64,000 nt of DNA from Nocardia blacklockiae. GTDB lineage: Bacteria > Actinomycetota > Actinomycetes > Mycobacteriales > Mycobacteriaceae. A program made the position numbers and the translations under genes. The DNA lies in the NCBI RefSeq assembly GCF_015477355.1, contig NZ_JADLRJ010000015.1, positions 94,148-158,147 on the forward strand, in the 5' to 3' direction. Shown here in pieces: positions 40,970 to 49,117 of the stretch; position 1 is the first letter of the stretch; each line of letters opens with the position of its first letter. The notes beneath the pieces were generated by a model. The model did no database searches. It was not told where the DNA came from and saw only the letters and a list, made by a program, of their open reading frames with translations.

Positions 40970-42448
40970 GTGGATTTGCTGGTGGGTATTGATCTCGGGA
41001 CGGGGAGTAGCAAGGGGGTCCTGGTCCGGCCGGACGGGGTGGTGGTCGCCGAACATCAGGTCGCGCACGAGATATCGCTGCCGCGGCCGGGGTGGGCCGA
41101 GGTCGATCCGGTCGGCATGTGGTGGGCCGAGGTGTGCGCGATCAGTCGTGCGCTGGTGGCCGCCGCGCCGTCCGGGTCGCGGATCGCCGGGATGTGCGTC
41201 AGCGGCGTGGGGCCGTGCTTGGTGCTGTGCGATGACGAGTTGCAGCCCGTGCGCCCCGCCATCCTGTACGGCATCGATACCCGGGCGTCGGCGGAGATCG
41301 CGGCGCTCACGGACCTGTTCGGTGCCGACGAGATCCTGCGGCGCGCGGGCAAGTCGTTGTCGAGTCAGGCGGTCGGGCCGAAGATCGAATGGGTGCGCAA
41401 TGCCGAGCCGGAGACTTTCGCGCGGGCCCGGCGCTGGTACGGCTCCAACTCGTTCGTGGTGGCGAAGCTGACCGGCGAGTACGTCCAGGACCACCACACG
41501 GCCAGCCAGTGCGATCCGCTGTACTCGATCCGCGACTTCGACTGGAACGCGGACTGGGCCGGGCGCATCCTCGGCGACCTGCCGCTGCCGCGCCTGGTGT
41601 GGCCCGCCGAGGTGGTCGGCGCGGTCACCGCGGCGGCCGCCGAGCAGACCGGGATTCCGGCCGGGACGCCGGTGGCGGCGGGCACGGTCGACGCCTACGC
41701 GGAGGCGTTCAGCGTGGGCGTCCGCAATCCCGGCGACCTCATGCTGATGTACGGGTCGACCATGTTCCTGGTGCAAGTGCTGGAGAAGTTCCACACCAAC
41801 CCGGCGCTGTGGACCACGACCGGCGTCGAACAGGGCACCTTCGCGCTCGCGGCGGGTACGTCGACGGCAGGAAGCCTCACCCAATGGCTCCAGAAGGTCA
41901 CGGGCGGTGCGCCTTTCGACCAGCTGATGGCCGAGGCCGCGGCGGTGCCGCCTGGCTCCGAGGGTCTCGTGGTGCTGCCGTACCTGGCCGGTGAACGCAC
42001 GCCCGTCTTCGATCCGGACGCGCGCGGCGTCGTCGCCGGACTCACCCTGCGCCACGGCCGCGGCCACCTGTTCCGCGCGTCCTACGAGGGCATCTCCTTC
42101 GGCATCCGCCAGATCCTGGAGATGTTCGACGACGCCGACTCCCCGGTGACCCGCGCGGTCGGCGTCGGCGGCGGCCTGCGCAGCCCCGTCTGGACCCAGG
42201 CCCTCAGCGACATCACCGGCCTCACCCAACTCCTCCCCGAACAAGCCATCGGCGCCAGCTACGGCGACGCCCTCCTGGCCGCCATAGGCACCGGCCTCGT
42301 TGCCCCCGAAACAGATTGGGCCCGCATAGCCCGCGAGGTCCCCCCGAACCCCGCCCACCGAGAACGCTACGACGACCTCTACAAAACCTGGCTCCAGCTC
42401 TACCCCGCCACCCGAGACCAAGTCCACCGCCTAGCCGAATTCGGCTGA
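40970..42448 (+). CDS. FGGY-family carbohydrate kinase
   Basis: A 492-aa sugar kinase with both FGGY halves: N-terminal phosphate-binding DLLVGIDLGTGSSKGVLVRPDG, middle GMCVSGVGPCLVLCDD and AILYGIDTRA, and the C-terminal FGGY signatures GSTMFLVQVLEKF, VVLPYLAGERTPVFDPDARGVVAGLTLRHGRGHLFRASYEGISFGIRQIL and AVGVGGGLRSPVWTQALSDITG. Xylulokinase-like overall, but erythritol kinase and related enzymes share the fold. It stands alone; 3.6 kb downstream begins a tetritol catabolic locus, to which it may once have been joined. Substrate uncertain. Confidence 0.88.
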   Translation: MDLLVGIDLGTGSSKGVLVRPDGVVVAEHQVAHEISLPRPGWAEVDPVGMWWAEVCAISRALVAAAPSGSRIAGMCVSGVGPCLVLCDDELQPVRPAILYGIDTRASAEIAALTDLFGADEILRRAGKSLSSQAVGPKIEWVRNAEPETFARARRWYGSNSFVVAKLTGEYVQDHHTASQCDPLYSIRDFDWNADWAGRILGDLPLPRLVWPAEVVGAVTAAAAEQTGIPAGTPVAAGTVDAYAEAFSVGVRNPGDLMLMYGSTMFLVQVLEKFHTNPALWTTTGVEQGTFALAAGTSTAGSLTQWLQKVTGGAPFDQLMAEAAAVPPGSEGLVVLPYLAGERTPVFDPDARGVVAGLTLRHGRGHLFRASYEGISFGIRQILEMFDDADSPVTRAVGVGGGLRSPVWTQALSDITGLTQLLPEQAIGASYGDALLAAIGTGLVAPETDWARIAREVPPNPAHRERYDDLYKTWLQLYPATRDQVHRLAEFG

Positions 42449-42465
42449 ATCGCGTTCACCAAGAC

Positions 42466-43488
42466 TCAACGGCCCCTAGGTTCGATGCCACGTTCCCGGC
42501 CTCGTTCCACCCGACCGGTGCGTGTCCGAGCCGCCGCTATCGCGTCGCGGCTCGGCGGTTCGATGCCGGGTGTGGGTCGGGTGACTCTCAGTAGATCGGC
42601 CACCTCTCGGGCCATGTCGCCGCGTTCTCCCTTGGCGGCGAGTTCTCGCGCCTCTTGTGCCGTCTTCGCGAGCCGATCGGCCGCATCCCGCTGATGCTTC
42701 CGTGCTGCCTCCTCGGCAGCCTCACGTCCTTTCCTCGCCTTCTCCGTCGCAGCGTCCGCGACCTCCCGCCGGCGCGCATTCTCCACTGTGTCCGGCGTAT
42801 CTCGCCCGCGCCCGCTGTCACCCTGTCCCTGTGCCCGCAACACATGCCCGAATCGCTGCGCGAACTCGCGGGCTACCTGTCGGGCCGCTTCCTTCTGCAG
42901 CCGCTCGCGCTGTTGTCTGTGCGCTTCCCGTTCGTCACGAGCGCGCTGCACGGCGCGGTCGCTACGTTCGCGCTCCGCCCGGACTCGCGTCAGCCATCGG
43001 GCAACCTCTCTCTTTTGCTGCAACAGCCGATTACGCGCCAGCTCTTGCCCGACCCGGATAGCGCGCAGCCGTTCCGCTTTCGAGTCCTCGACGACTTTGA
43101 ACCGGCCTTTGAACTGTTTCTCCATCCGGTCCATGAGCGCCCGGACCGCCGGGTCGACGCGCTGCCCTCTGACTATCACCCATTCCTTGTAGTCGATTCG
43201 ACCCCTCGCGAGCAGTTCTCGCTCTTTCAGCAATTGCGGGATGGCGGTTTTGGCACGAATTCGGCCGGATTTGTACTCGGTTGCTTCTCGCACCCTCTTA
43301 CCGGGTCCCGGCAGCGCGTTATCCAGGATGCGTGGGCCTTTGAATCCCGGTACGTCCAGGCGTAGCTCTTTGCGCCACCCGTTTGCTTCGGTGTGCCCGC
43401 GTAGGTGCGCCATGCCGTCGCGGAACCAGTCGCCGACCTCGCGGGGGCCCTTGCCGTGACTGCTGTAACTGTCGTCGCGGTCGGCCAC
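42466..43488 (-). CDS. Candidate PD-(D/E)xK nuclease with long basic/coiled-coil tail
   Basis: A 340-aa protein, last gene of a four-gene minus-strand group. Residues about 48-120 hold a plausible restriction-fold core: GPRILDNAL (Asp56), REATEYKSGRI (Glu71-x-Lys73 followed by Ser-Gly) and a strand DYKEWVIVRGQRVD. D...ExK-SG is the pattern of PD-(D/E)xK nucleases, including polymorphic-toxin nuclease domains. From about 140 to 320 it is almost purely charged helix (Arg/Glu/Ala-rich, probable coiled coil). GTG start, poor ribosome site. It could be a toxin or an element-associated nuclease; no direct homologue is known to me. Convergent with the FGGY kinase, 17 bp apart. Confidence 0.55.
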   Translation of the reverse strand: MADRDDSYSSHGKGPREVGDWFRDGMAHLRGHTEANGWRKELRLDVPGFKGPRILDNALPGPGKRVREATEYKSGRIRAKTAIPQLLKERELLARGRIDYKEWVIVRGQRVDPAVRALMDRMEKQFKGRFKVVEDSKAERLRAIRVGQELARNRLLQQKREVARWLTRVRAERERSDRAVQRARDEREAHRQQRERLQKEAARQVAREFAQRFGHVLRAQGQGDSGRGRDTPDTVENARRREVADAATEKARKGREAAEEAARKHQRDAADRLAKTAQEARELAAKGERGDMAREVADLLRVTRPTPGIEPPSRDAIAAARTRTGRVERGRERGIEPRGR

Positions 43489-43527
43489 GACTGCCCCCCA
43501 AGGTTTCTGGATACAGTTAGCCGGGTC

Positions 43528-44010
43528 CTACTGGAACAGGTACGGCTTCCACTTCCGCAATGCGTCCCCGGTGGGACGTCCGGCCGCCACCCATTCAGCA
43601 TGGTCTTCGGCGGTGTAATCGTATGTGTCCAAAAGGAATTCGCTGCAAAGCAACCCCGCCGGGTCGATGCCCGCCCCGAACGGTAGTTCGACCTCCGGCG
43701 ACACCTTTGGCCCATCGTTCCCGGGGGCCGAATTGTTTATCCATTCACCCTCGAAATTGCGGCGGAACACTTCGCCGATGAACCGGATGAACGGGGCGGC
43801 CTCCTCCCAGTCCGCAACGTCGAATTCGCCGCGCTCGACAGCTGCCCAATTGGGAAGGGTCTGCTTCGCCACCGCTCGAGCGTGAATCAAACCTTCACGG
43901 CTGTAGGGGTCTTCACCCAAACTTGGAACAGTCCGGAAGAACGCCTCCAAGTCGGAATCCGCGCGGGCGAGCCATTCGATCCACAACTGAGAGGGCTGGT
44001 CGGCGTCCAT
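43528..44010 (-). CDS. Small acidic protein of unknown function (possible immunity partner)
   Basis: A 160-aa acidic protein (many Asp/Glu) upstream of the candidate nuclease by 39 bp. Segments such as AAPFIRFIGEVFRRNFEGEWINN and LLDTYDYTAEDHAEWVAAGR recall small actinobacterial proteins found beside toxin-like genes, but I recognise no named family. Acidic charge and its place directly before a nuclease would fit an immunity or inhibitor protein; this is inference only. ATG start with a GGGAATC-type site. Confidence 0.6.
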   Translation of the reverse strand: MDADQPSQLWIEWLARADSDLEAFFRTVPSLGEDPYSREGLIHARAVAKQTLPNWAAVERGEFDVADWEEAAPFIRFIGEVFRRNFEGEWINNSAPGNDGPKVSPEVELPFGAGIDPAGLLCSEFLLDTYDYTAEDHAEWVAAGRPTGDALRKWKPYLFQ

Positions 44011-44049
44011 CCGTGATTCCCCTTTCCGTCTGCTGCTGTCGCTGGGAGC

Positions 44050-44319
44050 CTAATAGTTCCGGCTGCTGTCCGGCTTGATCTTCTCGGCCTCGATCAGCGT
44101 CCGCCATGCGGCCCGCTTGCGTGGGCAGTCCTCCACCGAGCAGGCCCGGTGCTGCTGCATGATCGTTTGGGCGTGCCGAACCGTCAGCGGCGAATACGGC
44201 GCATCGTGCGTCCAGCCGATCGCCGACCGCTCCCGGCCGAGGCGCGCCCGAATCTCCTGCACGCTGGGTCCAGCTTGGTCGTCGCCGAAGCCTCCGCGCC
44301 ACCAATCGAATCTCGTCAT
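44050..44319 (-). CDS. Small protein of unknown function
   Basis: An 89-aa protein: MTRFDWWRGGFGDDQAGPSVQEIRARLGRERS followed by TVRHAQTIMQQHRACSVEDCPRKRAAWRTLIEAEKI. A pair of cysteines (CSVEDC) near residue 60 is noteworthy. Its ATG overlaps the stop of the upstream 102-aa gene (ATGA). It carries no recognised domain; the short cysteine pair could bind metal. Similar genes are, as far as I recall, scattered in Nocardia beside XRE regulators. Confidence 0.6.
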   Translation of the reverse strand: MTRFDWWRGGFGDDQAGPSVQEIRARLGRERSAIGWTHDAPYSPLTVRHAQTIMQQHRACSVEDCPRKRAAWRTLIEAEKIKPDSSRNY

Positions 44320-44624
44320 GTCCGATCCACCTTCATCGAGAAGGAGGTCCATCGCCCGAAACTCATTCGTGGAGTAGCGGTTTCAACGTCCACCACACAC
44401 ATCAGCGCGTGCAACTGGACCACGTCGAAATGGCAAGGCGTCGGCGCGATCACGGCATCCACGTCAGCGGCCCGCACCTGATCGACCAACGGAATGACCG
44501 ACGGGTCCGGCCAGTACAGGGCATAGCCCAGCTGCCGGGCAAGCCTTCTGATCCGAGCATCCTCCAACTCGCCCCACCGCACATTCGAGTCCACCCACGC
44601 AAACGCTGTCGGATGTGCCCTCAT
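44316..44624 (-). CDS. Small recombinase/resolvase-like protein of unknown function
   Basis: A 102-aa protein: AFAWVDSNVRWGELEDARIRRLARQLGYALYWPDPSVIPLVDQVRAADVDAVIAPTPCHFDVVQLHALMCVVDVET. The order helix-RLGYxLxWP-strand-ADVDAVI faintly resembles the N-terminal fold of serine recombinases, but the catalytic serine motif is absent. ATG 44624 is preceded by GGAGG. First gene of a minus-strand operon divergent from the XRE regulator (147 bp between starts), so likely repressed by it. Confidence 0.58.
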   Translation of the reverse strand: MRAHPTAFAWVDSNVRWGELEDARIRRLARQLGYALYWPDPSVIPLVDQVRAADVDAVIAPTPCHFDVVQLHALMCVVDVETATPRMSFGRWTSFSMKVDRT

Positions 44625-44771
44625 AGTCCCGCTTGCCTCCCAATCTGTCGCTGGTGAGCACCCGCCCGCCGGGCCATGAAGAAGAGCCTGATCGAGGGAG
44701 GACAGACGAAGTGCCACCGCTTGTGGCACTCTGGGCAGCGAGGACACTGTCCAATTGGGGATGTGAAAACG

Positions 44772-45980
44772 ATGACCCAACCAGTCGACGGAGTCGGCGT
44801 CCGCGTCAGGGAACGGCGCAAGCTCGCCGGATTGACGCAACGGCAACTGGCAGAGCGGTCGAACCTTTCACTGTCGCTGGTCCGAAAAGTGGAACAGGGC
44901 GACAAGCCGGCTTCGCCAGGCTTCATCAGCGCCGCCGCCCGAGCTTTGAACACCGGCATCGACGATCTCACCAACCAGCCATTTCCGCGGAACACCCGCG
45001 ACGAGCAACAGGTACACGCCGGAATCGTCGGTATCCGCCGCGAACTCGCCTCGTATCGCATCGAGCCGTTCGGGGATATTCCGCCGCGACCGATCGACGA
45101 GCTCGCGAGCGAGGTAGCGACCGCATCGGCATACCGGCATGGCGTGAAGCTCGGCGAACTCGGTCATATGTTGCCGGGGCTACTGTCCGATCTTCGGACG
45201 GCTTGGCATTCGACATCGGGCTCCGAGCAGGAACGCGTCTTCGCACTTGCCGCCGAGGCATACGCCGCGACCAGCCAGGTCGTCTACAAGCTCGGCTACA
45301 TCGACCTGTCCTCGCTCGCCGTCGAGCGGTACGAGTGGGCCGCCGCTCGTTCGGGCGACGAGCTGATGGTGCTCGCGGGCGATTACCAGCGCGCCGGAGA
45401 GCTGATCATGGGTGCCGACTGGGCCGCGTCCGAGCGGCTTCTCGAAAGCAGCCGATCACGGATCGAAGATCGCCTCGGCACCGGAGATCCGGTGGTGCTG
45501 AGCATGTGGGGGAACCTGCATCTGAAGAGTGGGCTCGCTGCCGCTAGAGCCGGACGGCGCGACGTTGCCGACGCACATTTGGCAGAGGCCACGGACACCG
45601 CCCAACGGATCGGCGAAGACCGCAACGATTACCAGCTCTGCTTCGGACCGACCAACGTCGATATCTGGCGAGTCGGCTTGGCGGTAGAAGGCATGGACGG
45701 CTCCGAGGCGGTCCGGCGCGCACAATCGGTCAAGCTTCCCCGGCACACGCCCAAAGAGCGAGCCGGGCACTATTACATCGACCTGGCCAGAGGATTCCTG
45801 TTGCACGGCGACAAGGAGGGCACTCTCCACTCGCTGCACATGGCCAAACGGATCGCGCCGACACAAACCAGATACCACACCCAAGTCCACGAGACTGTCC
45901 GACAACTCGCGCGAGACGAAGTCCGCAGCACCGAATCCATCCGAGGCTTCGCCGCCTGGTGCGGCATCACACCATTCTGA
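44772..45980 (+). CDS. XRE-family regulator with TPR-like C-terminal domain
   Basis: A 402-aa regulator. N-terminal Cro/C1-type helix-turn-helix: GVRVRERRKLAGLTQRQLAERSNLSLSLVRKVEQGDKPASPGFISAAARAL (about 8-58). The remainder is helical, with repeated 30-40-residue alpha hairpins typical of TPR-containing actinobacterial XRE regulators that sense peptides or partners. Start chosen at ATG 44772, the normal distance before the HTH. It faces the small-gene/nuclease operon. No ligand is known. Confidence 0.85.
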   Translation: MTQPVDGVGVRVRERRKLAGLTQRQLAERSNLSLSLVRKVEQGDKPASPGFISAAARALNTGIDDLTNQPFPRNTRDEQQVHAGIVGIRRELASYRIEPFGDIPPRPIDELASEVATASAYRHGVKLGELGHMLPGLLSDLRTAWHSTSGSEQERVFALAAEAYAATSQVVYKLGYIDLSSLAVERYEWAAARSGDELMVLAGDYQRAGELIMGADWAASERLLESSRSRIEDRLGTGDPVVLSMWGNLHLKSGLAAARAGRRDVADAHLAEATDTAQRIGEDRNDYQLCFGPTNVDIWRVGLAVEGMDGSEAVRRAQSVKLPRHTPKERAGHYYIDLARGFLLHGDKEGTLHSLHMAKRIAPTQTRYHTQVHETVRQLARDEVRSTESIRGFAAWCGITPF

Positions 45981-46052
45981 TCCGGTGTCTACGCGACGGT
46001 GGACGCCACGCAGGAAGGACATGGGGGCAGGGCGTGTTCGTGGCCGAGCTTG

Positions 46053-46835
46053 TCAGCTCACCCCGTACCCCCCGTCGATCGGCACCTCCACCCCGTTGAT
46101 CATCGACGCGAGGTCGGAGGCGAGGAACAAAGTGGTGGCCGAGACCTCGGCGGGAACCGCGAAGCGGCCCAGGGGGATTCGGGCGAGCATGGGGGCGGAT
46201 TTGGTTTCCTCGCCCCAGACTTTGCGGCCCATGTCGGTGAGGACGACGGTGGGGCAGACCGAGTTCGCGCGGACGTTGTGGGGGCCCAGTTCGAGGGCGA
46301 GTACTCGGGTGGCCATCACGAGACCGGCCTTCGAGGTGCAGTAGGCGTAGTGCTCGGGTAGGGCGCGCAGGGCGGCGGCGGAGGCGACGGTGACGATCGC
46401 GCCGCCGCCGGCTTCGGCCATGGCCTTGCCCACTGCGGCGGCCAGAAGTGCGGGCGCGCGGAGATTCACCGTCAGCACTTCGTCGAACGCGGCGGCGGTC
46501 AGGTCGGTCACCATCTCCGGGTGGGAGATTCCGGCGTTGTTGATGAGTACGTCCAGCCCGCCGAAGACCGCGGCCGCCTCGTCCGCCAGCCGCGCGGGCG
46601 CGTCCGGTTCCGACAGGTCGGCCGCGACTCCGGCGGCTTCAATCCCATACTGCTCAGCCAACTTTCGGGCCTGCGACGACAGCGCGTCGCCGCCGCGCCC
46701 GGACAGCACCAGCGTCGCGCCCGCACCGGCGAACGCCTCGGCCAGGTCGGCCCCGATACCCCGGGACGCGCCCGTGATCAGCACCCGTTTCCCGTCGAGC
46801 CGTATCGAATGCGTGTGCTCCCCAATCGAATTCAT
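46053..46835 (-). CDS. dthD: SDR-family D-threitol dehydrogenase-like oxidoreductase
   Basis: A 260-aa classical SDR: NAD-binding VLITGASRGIGADLAEAFAGAGA, NNAGISHPEMV, catalytic Ser in VTVASAAALRALPEHYAYCTSKAGL (YxxxK), and PIDGGYGVS at the C terminus. The overall sequence closely resembles the D-threitol dehydrogenase of M. smegmatis (oxidising D-threitol to D-erythrulose with NAD+), including ISHP, LGPHNVRANSVCPTVVLTDMG and VWGxExKSAPM. Its ATG overlaps the SorC-regulator stop (ATGA). The divergent eltD and downstream transporter/kinase genes support the assignment; other polyol specificities remain possible. Confidence 0.82.
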   Translation of the reverse strand: MNSIGEHTHSIRLDGKRVLITGASRGIGADLAEAFAGAGATLVLSGRGGDALSSQARKLAEQYGIEAAGVAADLSEPDAPARLADEAAAVFGGLDVLINNAGISHPEMVTDLTAAAFDEVLTVNLRAPALLAAAVGKAMAEAGGGAIVTVASAAALRALPEHYAYCTSKAGLVMATRVLALELGPHNVRANSVCPTVVLTDMGRKVWGEETKSAPMLARIPLGRFAVPAEVSATTLFLASDLASMINGVEVPIDGGYGVS

Positions 46836-47824
46836 GCGCTCTCCAACAGTTGTCGTGCGGTGGCGGGATCGGTGACCAGCCGGTTGAAATAGCCCGCCCG
46901 CGCCCCGGCGAGGATCGGTGCCACCTTCTCGCCGCCGACGGCCACCGCGATGCCGACGGGAATCCGTTGCAGCACCGCCAGTTCCACCGCGATCAGCCGC
47001 TCCCCGCCGGGAAAGTCGACCCGCTCACCGGACCGGTCGTAGAACCGCGAGCACACGTCACCCACGGCCGCCCGCAGCGAGGCCGAGGTGGTGGGTACGA
47101 ATTGCGGGATGTCGTCGCGCAGCAGCGGGGGAGCGCCGACACCCATCAGCGCGCACCGCGCCTTCGGCCACAGATCGAGGACCCGCTGAATCGACGGGTC
47201 CGCGCGCAGCGTGTCGTAGAGATCCGGGCCCGGAAGTGCCGGAGCGAACAGGTAATTCGGCCGCCCGCCGAGCTTCGCGGAGATCAGCCGGGTGATCTCG
47301 TTGGTCTGATACCACCCCTCCGGCTGGTCGTTGCCGCCCACCGTGGGCACCACGAGCACGCCGGGAACGCGCTCCAGATCGAACTGCGCCACCTCGTAGA
47401 CCGTGCGCCCGGACGACACCAGCAGCACGTCCCCGGCGACCAGCCCGACCTCCGCCAGCGCCCGCGACACCGCGGGCGCGAGGAAGCTCCCCATCACCTC
47501 GACCAGCGGCTTGGCCGGGGTCGGCGCGGGCAGCGGAGCGGACAGGTAAACCCGTTGCAGCCCAATCGCTTCGGCCAGCGAACCGGCGAGATCGCCGGTG
47601 TCGTGCGCGTCCGGCGCGCGCACCTCGATGCGCACGATGCCCTGCCGCCGGGCCTGCGACAGCAGGCGGCTCACCGTCGCCCGGCTGACCCGTAGCTTCT
47701 CCGCGACCTGGGCCTGGGTGGCGTCCTCCTCGTAGTACATCTTCGCGGCCGCGTAGAGCTGCGCCGGCGCGAAAGTGCCACTGTCGGACGGGGTCTGCGC
47801 CGGAGTGTCGGGGCTGCTGGGCAT
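46832..47824 (-). CDS. SorC/DeoR-type sugar-binding transcriptional regulator
   Basis: A 330-aa SorC-family regulator. N-terminal HTH: AAKMYYEEDATQAQVAEKLRVSRATVSRLLSQARRQGIVRIEV (about 25-67). The larger C-terminal domain is the sugar-phosphate-binding domain (LVAGDVLLVSSGRTVYEVAQFDLERVPGVLVVPTVGGND). Such regulators respond to phosphorylated intermediates, here probably an erythrulose phosphate. It is cotranscribed with the dehydrogenase gene and divergent from eltD, with three candidate operators in the 117-bp gap. Confidence 0.88.
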   Translation of the reverse strand: MPSSPDTPAQTPSDSGTFAPAQLYAAAKMYYEEDATQAQVAEKLRVSRATVSRLLSQARRQGIVRIEVRAPDAHDTGDLAGSLAEAIGLQRVYLSAPLPAPTPAKPLVEVMGSFLAPAVSRALAEVGLVAGDVLLVSSGRTVYEVAQFDLERVPGVLVVPTVGGNDQPEGWYQTNEITRLISAKLGGRPNYLFAPALPGPDLYDTLRADPSIQRVLDLWPKARCALMGVGAPPLLRDDIPQFVPTTSASLRAAVGDVCSRFYDRSGERVDFPGGERLIAVELAVLQRIPVGIAVAVGGEKVAPILAGARAGYFNRLVTDPATARQLLESA

Positions 47825-47840
47825 GCCTGCAGTATTCCAC

Positions 47841-47895
47841 TGAACATATGTTCACGCCATAGGTGCTGTGAACATTCGTTCTGGACAAATGTCAA
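47841..47895. promoter_or_regulatory. Three operator-like sites between regulator and eltD
   Basis: TGAACATATGTTCA (47841-47854) is a perfect 14-bp palindrome. TGAACATTCGTTCT (47869-47882) matches it in 11/14, and TGGACAAATGTCAA (47882-47895) in 10/14. The last overlaps a candidate -35 (TGGACA, 47882-47887) paired with -10 TACTGT (47906-47911, 18-bp spacer) for eltD. The set fits cooperative binding by the adjacent SorC-type regulator. Confidence 0.65.
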
Positions 47896-47941
47896 CGACG
47901 TGGGTTACTGTGACGGCAGACACAGGATGAAGGGCAGTGCG

Positions 47942-49018
47942 ATGACGGAGAAGATGCAGGCGGTGATCTGCCACGGACCAGGTGACTACCGGCTGGAGGA
48001 GGTGCCCGTCCCGGTCCCCGGTCCGGGCGAGGCGCTGGTCCGCGTCGAGGCGGTCGGGATCTGCGCCAGCGACCTGAAGTGCTACCACGGCGCGGCCAAG
48101 TTCTGGGGTGACGAGAACCGCCCGGCCTGGGCCGAGACCGAGGTCATCCCGGGTCACGAATTCGTCGGGGAGATAGTCGAAATCGACGCCGAGGGCGCCA
48201 CGCGCTGGAACGTGCAGGTCGGCGACCGGGTCGTCTCCGAGCAGATCGTGCCCTGCTGGCAGTGCCGCTACTGCCTGCGCGGCCAATACCACATGTGCGC
48301 CCCGCACGACCTCTACGGCTTCAAGCGCCGCACGCCCGGCGCGATGGCGAAGTACATGGTGTATCCGGTGGAAGCGCTGGTGCACAAGGTGTCCAAGGAC
48401 CTGCCGCCCGCGCACGCCGCGTTCACCGAACCGCTGTCGTGCTCGCTGCACGCGGTCGAGCGGGCCGGGATCACCTTCGACGACGTCGTGGTGGTGGCGG
48501 GCTGCGGCCCGATCGGCCTGGGCATGGTCGCGGGCGCGCGCGCCAAGAGCCCGGCGCACGTGATCGCCCTCGACATGGCCCCCGAGAAGCTGGAACTGGC
48601 CCGCGAGTGCGGCGCGGACATCGTGATCAATATCCGCGAACAGGACGCGCAGGCCATCGTCATGGAGCTGACCGACGGCTACGGCGCGGACGTCTACCTG
48701 GAGGGCACCGGCCACCCCTCGGCCGTGCCGCAGGGCCTGAACCTGTTGCGCAAGTTGGGAACCTACGTCGAGTACGGCGTCTTCGGCAGCGACGTGACCG
48801 TCGACTGGAGCATCATCAGCGACGACAAGGAACTCGACGTCCGCGGCGCGCACCTGGGCCCGCACTGCTGGCCGGCCGCGATCCGGATGCTCGAGTCCGG
48901 CGTCCTGCCGATGGACAAGATCTGCACACATCAGTTGCCGCTCAGCGAGTTTCAGAAGGGCCTCGACCTGGTGGCGAGCGGGACGGAGTCGGTCAAGGTG
49001 TCGCTGATCCCGTCGTGA
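47942..49018 (+). CDS. eltD: Zinc-dependent erythritol/L-threitol dehydrogenase-like enzyme
   Basis: A 358-aa medium-chain dehydrogenase. Catalytic zinc region GICASDLKC and GHEFVGEIV; structural-zinc cysteines in CWQCRYCLRGQYHMC; NAD fold VVVVAGCGPIGLGMVAGARAK. Strong likeness to M. smegmatis EltD (YHGAAKFWGDENRP, GFKRRTPGAMAKYM, EGTGHPSAVPQGLNLLRKLGTYVEY, SDDKELDVRGAHLGPHCWPAA), which oxidises erythritol and L-threitol to L-erythrulose. Start ATG 47942 with AAGGG upstream. First gene of the catabolic operon downstream of the triple operator. Confidence 0.87.
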   Translation: MTEKMQAVICHGPGDYRLEEVPVPVPGPGEALVRVEAVGICASDLKCYHGAAKFWGDENRPAWAETEVIPGHEFVGEIVEIDAEGATRWNVQVGDRVVSEQIVPCWQCRYCLRGQYHMCAPHDLYGFKRRTPGAMAKYMVYPVEALVHKVSKDLPPAHAAFTEPLSCSLHAVERAGITFDDVVVVAGCGPIGLGMVAGARAKSPAHVIALDMAPEKLELARECGADIVINIREQDAQAIVMELTDGYGADVYLEGTGHPSAVPQGLNLLRKLGTYVEYGVFGSDVTVDWSIISDDKELDVRGAHLGPHCWPAAIRMLESGVLPMDKICTHQLPLSEFQKGLDLVASGTESVKVSLIPS

Positions 49019-49117
49019 ATCCGGCCGGGGCGGCCGCCGGATGAGGGGGCGGCCGCACCACAGCAACGGGGGGACGACCACACCAGCCGCCGGCGACGGC
49101 GAATCCGAGGAAGTTCG

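Noticed and set aside
39434-42427. Nearly 1000-codon minus-strand frame opposite the monooxygenase and FGGY kinase genes
   Set aside because: Shadow frame from high GC; spans two well-supported plus-strand genes.
44316-44846. Longer version of the 102-aa gene beginning at 44846
   Set aside because: The extra 74 residues overlap the divergent XRE gene and its promoter; GGAGG supports the start at 44624.
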